A stretch of 17,818 bases of DNA from Dunaliella salina (lineage: Eukaryota; Chlorophyta; Chlorophyceae; Chlamydomonadales; Dunaliellaceae): the NCBI GenBank assembly GCA_002284615.2, contig MU069605.1, positions 237,978 to 255,795 of the forward strand, given 5' to 3'. Shown piece by piece: positions 8,301 to 16,739 of the stretch (position 1 is the first letter of the stretch; each line of letters begins with the position of its first letter). Position numbers and translations under genes: made by a program. The notes below the pieces were generated by a model. That model saw only the letters and a list, made by a program, of their open reading frames with translations, had not been told where the DNA came from and did no database searches.

Positions 8301-9390
8301 AAAACTTAATGAAACCAATGTATGCCAGCAGACAATGGACACAGAATTGCGCAACACAATCACTTTTGATACAAATCCACAAGCAGACATAAAACCTACA
8401 GGCCCATGCGAATATTGGCTGCGCGAGGTTGACCTCGTGAAGTACACGGACCAGCAACCCCCTCATCCAGCACCATCAGACACAGGATCCCACAGCCATT
8501 CCCCTCCTACTCCATCCCCCCTCATTCTCCCAGAAATATACACGGCGCACATGGCTTGCATATACAATACGCAAGGCAAATGTGTTGGTATGATATCGCC
8601 AAACCGCTTCCAAATCCTTCACAGGGCTTTTAATGGGGCCAAGCTTGCTGGCATGCACAAGAAAATAACACCGCCTCCAGGCAACTTTGCTACTGAGCTG
8701 CAAGGCCTCCTTTCCCGCAAATCCATGCTTGAAAGAAAATACTTTAGCAAGAAGACCAAAGACTCTTTTTCACGAGCCCTTCCACCTCACATTCATCACG
8801 CCCTTCAAAAATGGGCTTTAGTAGCCCAAGAAAAAATGGCCTCCCCACTGGACCACAACCCACAATACCAGAATTATTGGAGTGCGCACTCCCGAGACAC
8901 TCTTTTTGGTGCTATGCATAATGCCTTCTCATCCAAATTCACTGGCTTCTCAGTCTGCCATCCCATTTATGATGAGGGAATCATGACCCAAGCTTTGCAA
9001 CATGCCATTTACTCTGCCATTCTCAACACAGAGGCCACTGCTACATTCATGTTCCTTCCGGCTTGGAATAAGAACATGATATCCAACCCCTACTCCAAAC
9101 TTTTCAATGCCTACCCCCACCTCTGTTACGAACTTGGAACCATACCTCGCGAAAAACTTAGTTACAGCGCCCCTCAATCCTGCCCTAACCAAGATGTACC
9201 TTTACCTAAGCATACCTGGGACCTGCGCATCTTTGCTGTTTGGAACACTGCAGCTCGAACTGATCTCAATAACCATAACAAAGACTGGCTACAGGGCCTG
9301 AAAGGAGATTTGAAAGAAGCTACAGAGTGGAAGCTTGAGAGTGTCAGCAGCCACCCTGTCCTAAATCCCATGCATGCCAGGTTTCAATAA
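8286..9390 (+). CDS. Copy A: PCIF1-like adenine methyltransferase domain
   Basis: In the frame running to 9390 the family-specific part begins near 8286; earlier codons overlap the PHD frame. Key landmarks are ASPL (about 8839-8850), then RDTLFGAMHNAFSSKFTG, CHPIYDEGIM (8956-8985), ATFMFLPAWN and PKHTWDLRIFAVWN. The order ASPL - FG(S/A) - F...G - (N)PP(F/Y)xE..M - F.F.P.W matches PCIF1/CAPAM, the N6-methyltransferase of cap-adjacent adenosine. The usual NPPF motif is CHPIY here. Copy D also has CHP at this site, so the change is not a private mutation. The domain is intact over about 360 residues. Substrate (RNA or DNA) and activity are unknown. Confidence 0.62.
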
Positions 9391-9936
9391 ACTGGAACGC
9401 CTCCCATTTGACAAACAACACGTCTCCAAGCAGCCTAGTTATTCACACATGAGTATCCAAGGTACAGGCTTGGTGCCCAGCCAATCCAGTACTCTCCTGA
9501 CTCTTAAAGTTGCTGACTGGAGGACATNNGCATACACAGATGGCAGCTGCCTTGTCCATAACGGTAAGCAAGAAATTGGAGCAGGCGTCTACTGCCCGTC
9601 CACTGACAGCAAGAATTTTGTAGAACCTAACAGTGCCGGGATTACTAAAATCATCACAAGAGCTGAATGAGCAGCAATTGATGCTGCTATCATCGCCAAA
9701 TATGCAGATATTGCATCAGACAGCCTCACCTCTTTCAATCAAATACGTAAACAGCTTCTCTATCCTGAAAGACACCTGAGGCATATCCAAGGAGACGTCC
9801 TTAAAATGATTTCAACGTTCATTAGAGACTTCCATACCAAAATTCGAATTTACAAAGTGAAGTCCCATGCTGGCATCGCTGGAAATGATTGTGCAGATGC
9901 CATTGCAAAGCATCAGGCAAAGCAAGCCCAGAACTG
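9374..9936 (+). pseudogene. Copy A: RNase H domain, one nonsense mutation
   Basis: YTDGS (Asp at 9539-9541), GAGVYCP, TRAE (Glu at 9665-9667), ASDS (third Asp), then IYKVKSHAGIAGNDCADAI with the final Asp at 9896-9898 give the four RNase H acidic residues in the usual order. TGA at 9668-9670 directly after the catalytic Glu breaks the frame; copy D has a Leu codon (TTA) there, so TTA to TGA is the likely mutation. RNase H in LINEs removes RNA from the RNA:DNA hybrid. Ambiguous bases 9528-9529 lie just before YTDGS. The frame is +1 relative to the methyltransferase, so a frameshift lies near 9370. Confidence 0.8.
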
Positions 9937-11089
9937 TGTGGCAGACACCGAGATCCCTGGTGCAGGTCCTGGTGGAAATCCATTTACAAATATTTTCTGG
10001 TTAGCCAAGGAAGAAAGAGTACATGCTGCAGGCACATCTACGGGTCCATCACCCACCCACAAGCTCACCTATCTCCCCAATCTTCAAGATGCTCTCAAAT
10101 CCCACATGCANTCTAAACACAAGNTNGGATATGCCAATGCCAAAACNGGTTACTACTCTTANTATCAAAACCTATTACTGCAAGTAAATAAGAAAATCAG
10201 CAATGCCTTCAGAAATATGCCCAACATCTCTGTACCCATGAAGCGTACCATCCTGCAGTACCGCACGGGCACCCTCTACAACCAAAAACATGCAATACGT
10301 TTCAAAAAGTCAGCTGATCCATCTTGCCCCCTCCCAGGCTGCCATCATTTGGACAGAGCACTACACATGCTCTCAGGCTGCCAAAATCATATCATCTCCA
10401 ACATGAGAACTGCACGCCATAACATTGCACACAGAATGATCACAAAAGCCCTCAGCAAATGCCCTGTAGGGGCAGGCCTGGTCTACACAGACATAGGGAG
10501 CGATTTTAAGCTTGCTCAACACAACCTCCAACTCCCTACACATGCCTCAAACACAATTTTACCTGCTTACTTCTTCCCTCGTAACCTTCCAGAGAGGAAA
10601 AGACTCAACTCCAGTCGACCAGATGCTGTTTTGATCACCCCTTTTAATGCCAATCATACTTCAAACAATGTTTCTCCTACCCATTCCCATCACGCCTTGC
10701 GCAGCCCCTCACGGAGGACCATCAGAACTAGTTGCATGAGGCGACCCAATGAACTTCTTGCAAATGAACGCCATGTGCTCCTAATAGAAATCAAGTTCTG
10801 TGAAGACACAAGGCCAGAGCATCAGTTGAACGCAGCAAAGCAGCAGCATGCAGACCTTTGTAAACTTGTTCACGCTAAAGCTGTTACAATTCATCCTATT
10901 CTCCTGGGTGTAGGTGGAACTATTTACACTGAGCATACCCTCAAGCAATTCAAACATCTAGGTTTGGATCACCAGCGTGCCACAAAGCTTGCTCAACAAC
11001 TTCATGCCCATTCTGTTCAATATGCCCACAAACTGTCACCATCCGCCGCGCTATTGAAAACAAGAATACTTCCCACAGCCAGGCTCTAG
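9937..11089 (+). CDS. Copy A: CCHC knuckle and restriction-like endonuclease (C-terminus of the polyprotein)
   Basis: The frame from the RNase H domain stays open to TAG 11087-11089. C-x4-C-x7-H-x4-C lies at 10325-10381, close to the knuckle that precedes the restriction-like endonuclease in R2/Dualen-type LINEs. SSRPDAV (Asp 10622-10624) and IEIKFCEDT (Glu 10787-10789, then Lys) form the PD-(D/E)xK nuclease site, followed by KQQH and ILLGVGGTIYT. The enzyme would nick target DNA to prime reverse transcription. Fifty-four residues separate Asp and Glu, far more than the 12-14 typical of R2, and this loop is Ser/His/Pro-rich. Ambiguous bases occur at 10111, 10124, 10126, 10147 and 10162. Confidence 0.72.
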
Positions 11090-11262
11090 AACCAGGTGCT
11101 TCTAGTAACCCTCCAGATCCACATTAGCTTTCTCTTTTTCATACCTTGTGGTGGAGGGGGCACACGGCTCTTTTTTGAGCCAATGTGTCTCCTTTTCCTT
11201 AATTGATGTAGGGGGAGTTTCTCTGCCTACGTAGTTTTTCTTTTCTTTTTTCTTTCCTGGAC
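11090..11262 (+). other. Copy A 3' UTR with terminal stem-loop and T-rich tail
   Basis: After the stop, CTTCTAGTAACCCTCCAGATCC matches similar blocks in copies C (17608), B (14145) and 0 (6480). A GGCTC-T6-GAGCC hairpin lies at 11166-11181. The terminal stem GTAGGGGGAG (11208-11217) and CTCTGCCTAC (11221-11230) has eight Watson-Crick pairs, one G-T pair and one mismatch around a TTT loop. GTAGTTTTTCTTTTC follows as the tail. Confidence 0.6.
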
Positions 11263-11268
11263 TAGCAA

Positions 11269-11823
11269 ATGCTGCACATAAAAAAGCAAGTTTTTTCACC
11301 TGCAAACTCACAAGCACAATACAAGGTTGAATGGCAGCCAATGATACTTGAAAAATGGGCCCTGCCTATTCTACAAAAAGCAAAACTTAAGGCAGCCTGC
11401 ATTGAGCCCTTTGCTAGAAGCCAAAACGAGGATGACAACTGCCAAATCTGCTGGACTCCTACCAGCCTGGAACATACCTTTGATAAAGACAATCATTATG
11501 ACATGCCTCAATGTGACACATGCTTACGAACATACCATTGGAAATGCCTGCTTCAACACAACCTTTGCACACCATCACAGCATATCCAGGCAGAACACAG
11601 TTCTACTTGGGACTGTCCCTCATGTGCCAACCTTACAAATTTTCAAAAGACAGAGCAAAACACCTTTGCAGAAGAAGCTGAAATGATTAATGTTACCTGG
11701 CACCCCACCTGGGAAGCAGCTGATTTGTTCTTTGCAAATCCGGACTACAAAGCACATGTGCAAAGTTTCAAACAACCCCACACAGAAAAATGTGTCGTTT
11801 TACCTGCACTCACCAGCTGCTGA
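11269..11823 (+). pseudogene. Copy B: PHD-type zinc finger
   Basis: The 184-codon frame has ligands C58, C61, C82, C85, H90, C93, C116 and C119 (CQIC, CDTC, TYHWKC, W-x-CPSC), the same C4HC3 layout as copy A although most other residues differ. A WHPTWE motif follows at the same distance as WKPSWE in A. The frame leaves the element's frame near 11770, where the continuation (TRQGYEGS) is in another frame. Confidence 0.68.
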
Positions 11824-12620
11824 CAATGATGTGGACAATCTTACCCGTCAAGGTTATGAGGGTTCCACAGACCACTTCCAGCGACACTGGATCACCACTC
11901 AGGGCCACCCCATGTGCAACAAGGTATACTTTGACCCAGAATCTACCAACCCTCAAGCAGATATCATACCCACAAACAAGTGTGAAATCTAGTTACGAAA
12001 AAAAGATCTTACGGTACCAGGATCCAACAGAAATTCTGGTGGACTGTCAAAAACCCCCCTTGCAGTTACCTCTCACGTAGCATGCATCTATGGTACCAGA
12101 GGAGAATGTGCAGGCATACTCACCCCCTACAGTCTACAAATCCTGCTTCAAGCATGCGATGCAGCAAGACAAGCTGGCCTCCGCACCTCCATACAGCCCC
12201 CGGTCCAAGATGAAGCAACAGAAATCATGGGCCTCTTACACAGGTACACATCCCATCTCAAAAAAGGCAATCAGAAACTGAAAGAGTCAAATTCTCTGCG
12301 CACACCAGAGCATATCCTTACAGGCCTAACACGCTAAGCCCTGCTGATGCAAGGAAAAACTTGCAAGCCCTCTTGACTATGACACACACTTCAAAGCATA
12401 CTGGAGTCCTTACGCTCGAGACAGGGTATTTGGGGCCAACATTGACATGTTTGCAACTAAATTTACAGGTTTGCCATCTGAAACAATGAAGGAAAACAAC
12501 GACTCCACCGGAAGGATCCAAGCTGGTTTGAGAGCTTACAAAATGAAATCCCTCAAGGAATGTGGTGCCAAAGAAGCAACCGCCAGCTTGCACATAGAGA
12601 CAACACATCCCTCTCCTTAA
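11824..12620 (+). pseudogene. Copy B: methyltransferase remnant lacking the catalytic core
   Basis: Pieces in shifting frames match copy A in order: NPQADIIPTNKCEI, HVACIYGTRGECAGILTP, SLQILLQACDAARQAGL, then YWSPYARDRVFGAN and FATKFTG. After FTG the copy jumps to a segment equivalent to the end of the domain, so the part holding CHPIYDE, FMFLPAW and WDLRIFAVWN is missing. Several stops are present. It cannot encode an active enzyme. Confidence 0.6.
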
Positions 12621-12739
12621 AAGCACCCTGCACATGGAGGAAGAGATGTGCACTCCTACATCAAGACAAATACAATCAGTTTCAAGTCTCTGTCCAACAA
12701 AAAGACATTACACCTCACGTACACCTGTACACAGAAGCC

Positions 12740-13365
12740 CTGCAACCCAAAATCCCAGACTGGCAATACCTGACATACACAGATGACAGTGTCATCACCT
12801 CTGCAGATACACAAAATCAACAAACAGGTGCACCTTTCTTCGTCCCAAAAAGCATCAAATGCGCTCATACTATCACTTGCACAATCAACCCAAAGGGCCA
12901 TGGCCCAACTCACACTATTAACAGAGCTGAGCTTGCTACAATTTTGGTTGTCCTTTACTAAAGGCTTTAGCAAGGGCACACTTCCTACGCAATTGAGATC
13001 TTCTGCAATAAACCAAATCATAAACCAGATCCTTAAGCCCATGAGCATGTCCACACACCTGCATGCACAAATCCTCCTCAACGTGATACACCATATTAAC
13101 CTGTCAGAAACTTCTGTACACCTTTACAAGGTCAAATCACACTCTGGCATCCTTGGCAATGAAGGTGCTGACGCATTTGCTTTTCAAGCAGCAATGTCAC
13201 CTCACCAAGCTGACACCTCACTCAACCAAGCAGAAAATCCTTTCCACCATCTGTACTGGCTTGCTACACCTGTTGGAGAACCTGGATCTCACACAGCGCT
13301 TTGGACCCTTAAGGAAGGAAGGCCTTCCAAACCTACAAGGCAAATTGGAACAATTCATGCATGAC
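12740..13365 (+). pseudogene. Copy B: broken RNase H domain
   Basis: DWQYLTYTDDS (first Asp, 12782-12784) and NRAELATI (Glu) are in one frame ending at TAA 12959-12961. The second half, VHLYKVKSHSGILGNEGADA with AENPFHHLYWLAT, lies in the frame 12783-13364. The Gly of YTDGS is Asp here. A frameshift and loss of the segment with the third Asp separate the halves. Confidence 0.7.
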
Positions 13366-13905
13366 GAGCACTGGGGGAAGCAAACATCAACACAAATTGG
13401 CAAAACTTGCAGCTATTGACCAATCACCAACCCACTGTTAATTCCAAGATTAGCAATGCATTCAGGCAAATGAAAATTTTCTGTCACTCTTTTAAGAGCA
13501 GACAAATATGAAATATTGAACGGACACACTCTACAACAGCAAGCGCGCCGCACGATTCAATAACCACCCTGGGCTTGCTCTCTGTCCTCTTTGTGGTGCT
13601 CCTGATCACATCACCCATACTCTACTTAGATGCACCCACCCACAAATCAATAGGATGAACATGAATCGTCATCATCAAGCTCTCAGTATCTGTGGTGAAG
13701 CACTCAGCAAAGGAAACTTTGAAGCCTTCATTGTTTCAATGGATGCATGCAACACAGACAGACTCAGCTCCTTAGGCATGAAAATTCCGGAAAACGTCCA
13801 GAGAAACATTCCACGTTGGGTTTTCCCATCTAGACAACCACCACATACACACCTAATCCAAATTCAAGCAGAAATAACAAAGCGACTCTGCACGTCATCT
13901 TCATT
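13366..13905 (+). pseudogene. Copy B: CCHC knuckle; endonuclease core deleted
   Basis: C-x2-C-x7-H-x4-C (CPLCGAPDHITHTLLRC) lies at 13583-13633 and keeps the spacing known for RLE-type LINEs. The frame 13655-13954 continues to IPRWVFPS, equivalent to the Phe-Pro just before SSRPD in copy A, then jumps directly to the region after the catalytic Lys (VIFIGVGGTIY at about 13897). The PD and ExK motifs are both gone. Confidence 0.62.
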
Positions 13906-14310
13906 GGTGTGGGTGGCACGATTTACAACAATTATACAATTACACCTCTTATAAATCTAGGTCTGACCAAACAAGAAGCTAAATCACTAGCATCCCAGCT
14001 TAGGGACCATGCCATCCAAAGATTATCCACCGTCATTAACACTAGACATGTACTTGCATCTCAGGGGGCATCTGGGTGGGGTTTTGCTGGGCGCGCAGAG
14101 GTGGCTGAGGATGGAAGAAGGAGAGTCCGAGCGCTCAGGGGCATGGCAAGAAATCCTCTGGATTCCCGTGAATTCTGTCTCTCGTGCTCTCCTAGGCTAG
14201 TTTTGTCTAGAGAGCCTCCTGGTGAGACCTCTAACTTTTGTTAGGGTTCTTCCCTTAATGCACGCGGCCTTTAGCCTGCGTAGACTTTTTCTTTTTCTTT
14301 CTTTTCTTTA
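13906..14310 (+). pseudogene. Copy B: endonuclease C-terminal end, 3' UTR and tail
   Basis: GGTIYNNYTITPLINLGLTK and ASQLRDHAIQRL are the last conserved stretch. The 3' UTR matches copy 0 (6380-6670) over nearly its whole length. A stem forms between ACGCGGC (14262-14268) and GCC-T-GCGT (14274-14281, one bulge), followed by AGACTTTTTCTTTTTC. The 111-codon frame that runs into the UTR is not meaningful beyond the domain end. Confidence 0.65.
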
Positions 14311-15216
14311 CACATCTCAGTCGCCCTGATGGCATTATTGTATTACCCCTGGTAGGTAGACACTCTACTCACCATCCAAATATAATGAACCCTAGAGACA
14401 GAGACCTCATTATGAAATTCTGCTCAGACATCAACCCTAAACAAACACTCCTGACTGCACAATATCAACATAAAAACACAATTGAGAATCACTGAGTTCT
14501 TTGCTTGCAAAAGAACTCAGGTTCTTGGAGGTTGCAGGAAGTGAGATGTGTGACCTGTGTACTTTCCTGTTCCCTAGTATAATGTCTCCATCTTTTTGTA
14601 TTTCCAGAAACACTTTCCAACTTGCCTCAGGTTTTATTTTAAAACCTGAGGCACACTTCCTGCCTTCCCTTGTTCTTCCTTTCTTCTTCCTTTTATACCT
14701 GGCAAGTTGGTGAGTTCGCTCTGTAAATGCAACATCCTCACGCATCTCACGATGCAACCGGAAAAGAACTTATGCACAAAAACGTCGAGGTTCGCACCGC
14801 AATAACAGAGTCACTTTGCACACTATCCTTATTGGAGTTGCCGAACTACCTGCAACCCCTACACTATTGACCCCTTCTGTAACTTAGGCTTAACCAAAGA
14901 AAAAGCCCAAAAGACTGCAAGCTACACCTTCACGCTCTTAAGACATTAACAAAAAATGAAAACACCAAAATGCCATACATTTCAGCAATTCAAACAACAC
15001 AGAACCGGGTTTGGCGGCTACTGAATGAACAGGTTACAGGAGGGTGAGGCGCACGCCTGGACGGATGGTCGACAACCCACCGGACCCCCATTGGTTATCT
15101 CCCTGTATTCTAGCTTAGGTGCTGGTGAAGCTCACGGTCAGAGATAGCGCTAACTGTTGGTTCTTTCATCAATGCACGCCGGATCTTATCCAGCGTAGAC
15201 TTTTACTTTTACTTTG
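14311..15216 (+). mobile_element. Copy E: endonuclease end and 3' UTR, interrupted by an insertion
   Basis: It begins directly after the tail of copy B. SRPDGIIVLP and LIMKFCSD match SRPDAVLITP and IEIKFCED of copy A, but the catalytic Glu is replaced (Ile in the best alignment) and the PD-to-ExK gap is only about 27 residues. The match resumes after an inserted block (14490-14745) with RNNRVTLHTILIGV and LGLTKEKAQKTASYTF. The 3' UTR matches copy H. A 9-nt-arm stem (15176-15184 with 15188-15196, one mismatch) precedes AGACTTTTACTTTTACTTT. Confidence 0.65.
14490..14745. mobile_element. Inverted-repeat-rich insertion in copy E (possible MITE or foldback element)
   Basis: The block splits the copy E endonuclease remnant. 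It holds four perfect inverted pairs: CTGAGTTCTTT 14492-14502 with 14510-14520; GCAGGAAGTG 14534-14543 with 14654-14663; CCAACTTGCC 14617-14626 with 14701-14710; and TGCCTCAGGTTTTA 14623-14636 with 14640-14653. No transposase or long coding frame is present. Exact ends and target duplication could not be fixed by eye. Confidence 0.5.
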
Positions 15217-16725
15217 CAGAAGGCATTCTTGGTATTTTTGTGGATGTTGGGAGGTAAACTTAGGTAGAAAGAGTTGTATCTTGTATTTGTGTTGGCCTTT
15301 TTAAGTCTGCATTTTAAGTGCATGTGTTTCTGTAGAGCATCAAGAAGGTTGGAGAAGTGTATAAGCTTCACGGCAGGTGGGTTAAGGCGTCAAGAAGTAT
15401 TTGCATGAGTGCAGGAAGTTTCCTCAAAGGCAAGCCAGGTGGTGTCATGAAAAGGATTTCCTTCGAGGTTTGCACAAGGGAAAGTTGTGTTTGTAGGTGT
15501 GTCATTATCGTTGAGGATGTGTCCTTGGACATGTTGGCGATGAAGCTCTGGGTATAGCATTTGCTTTCTGGTTTGTTCTGGTGAAGAAAGGCTATCGGTG
15601 GCAATGCAACAATACCCTAGTAGAATGGCAGCTGCTATTGCAGCTAATTCAGCCCATGTGATGGTATGAGTGATTCCTGCTCCTTTGGTTGGACAGAGCT
15701 GGTCCTGTCACTGACGGCGTGGTAGACCCCTGCATCTATCACCTGTTTCCATGGTGTATTTGCAGCTCTGTGTACGCCCACACACTCCAGTTCTGGACTT
15801 GTGTACTAGATTAGGGCTAGATGAGGTGAATAGTGAAAGGGTTTGTTGGCTATGAGCAGTACTCTTAGGGTTTTGTTGATGGGCAGATGGTAGTTTTTCA
15901 AATTTATCCAGTTCCGATATCTAGGTGTCTGGGATTGAGGATTGGGTCATTGCTAATGCTTCTTTTCAACCACCCTGCCTCAGGGATGTCTCCTGCCAGG
16001 CCTATGAGCCATTTGAGTTGTTCTCGTTTAGGTGGATTCTTGCAGCAGTGTTCCAAACAGCAATTATTTGTAGGCTCCAGGAGTGGCAAGGGAGGACAAT
16101 TTCCTGGCTGATCCAGAAGAAGGGGGGGGGGGGGCATATTTTAGACTTGCTGAGGTTAACAACGTGCAACAGAAGTGAGGGTAGGCATTCAGGAGTTTAG
16201 AGCATGGATTTGTGCTCGTAGGGCCTCCCCATCTTGGTAAGGACATGGAAGTTGCTGTGGCATGGCTTTGTTGCATAGCAGAATAAATGGTACGTTTGTA
16301 AGGTACATCACATGGTCATCGTAAACTGAACGACATGTTCAAGTTGAGAATCCTGGATGACATGTTGAGAATTTGGATGAGATGCTGCTATGGATTGCTC
16401 CAAATACCCTGTCTCGAGGGTGTCCACTCCAGCAGTGGAGGTGGCCAGGGTTGTAATGCAGGGGTAAAGCCATTTTTTCCTGGGTTACTAGAGCCCATTT
16501 TTGCATGACGGTGTGGATGTGATCAGACAGGATGCGCAAGTATGAATCCTTTATTTTCTCACTTTGTTGCTTCTTGTTGTTGAGAATTGAGTGTGAGAAA
16601 AGACCTACAAGCTCAGAGGCAAAGCTTTAGGGAGGAGGTTGAATTGTGTCGTGGATCCCATTATGTTCGGCTCTGTCAAATGCAGTGTGGAGGATATTGA
16701 TGCGCTCTAGGGTCAGCATTCCTTA
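15217..16725 (-). pseudogene. Copy D: inverted methyltransferase-to-RNase H segment
   Basis: Read on the minus strand from 16725, peptides match copy A in order: TLERINILHTAFDRAEHNG; KDSYLRILSDHIH; VMQKWALVTQEKMALPL; RDRVFGAIHSSISSKFS with CHPGF; NPCSKLLNAYPHF; then RNase H THTITWAELAAIAAAI and ATDSLSSPEQTRKQMLYPEL; NLEGNPFHDTTWLAFEE; and LIHFSNLLDALQKHM. It ends at NAFCK next to the tail of copy E. Many frameshifts and stops are present. It covers the copy A interval about 8590-10215 and stops where copy C starts. Confidence 0.7.
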
Positions 16726-16739
16726 GTATTTTCCGTCTG

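Larger units (their letters stand above)
6809..11262 (+). mobile_element. Copy A: most complete copy of an RT-PHD-methyltransferase-RNase H-endonuclease LINE
   Basis: This copy lacks the 5' end, including the catalytic RT core. It then encodes, in order, an RT C-terminal region (6809-7440), PHD finger (7887-8072), PCIF1-like methyltransferase (8286-9390), RNase H (9533-9930), CCHC knuckle (10325-10381) and restriction-like endonuclease (about 10560-10950). A 3' UTR ends in a stem-loop (11208-11230) and a T-rich tail. Few frameshifts separate long frames, and copies B, D and C repeat parts of the same order, so the ancestral element probably had one long polyprotein ORF. LINEs with an RLE endonuclease insert by target-primed reverse transcription. 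This copy cannot move on its own. Confidence 0.72.
11263..14310 (+). mobile_element. Copy B: second, internally deleted copy
   Basis: Copy B starts directly after the tail of copy A and is truncated just before the PHD finger. It carries PHD, half of the methyltransferase, RNase H, the CCHC knuckle and the end of the endonuclease, then a 3' UTR closely matching copy 0. The methyltransferase core and the endonuclease catalytic core are both deleted. Its protein differs strongly from copy A, so it belongs to an older or separate subfamily. Confidence 0.7.

Noticed and set aside
15357..15557. Plus-strand frame resembling a minus-strand frame at 3548-3736
   Set aside because: The resemblance is the antisense of the shared RNase H linker in copies D and G, not a separate gene.
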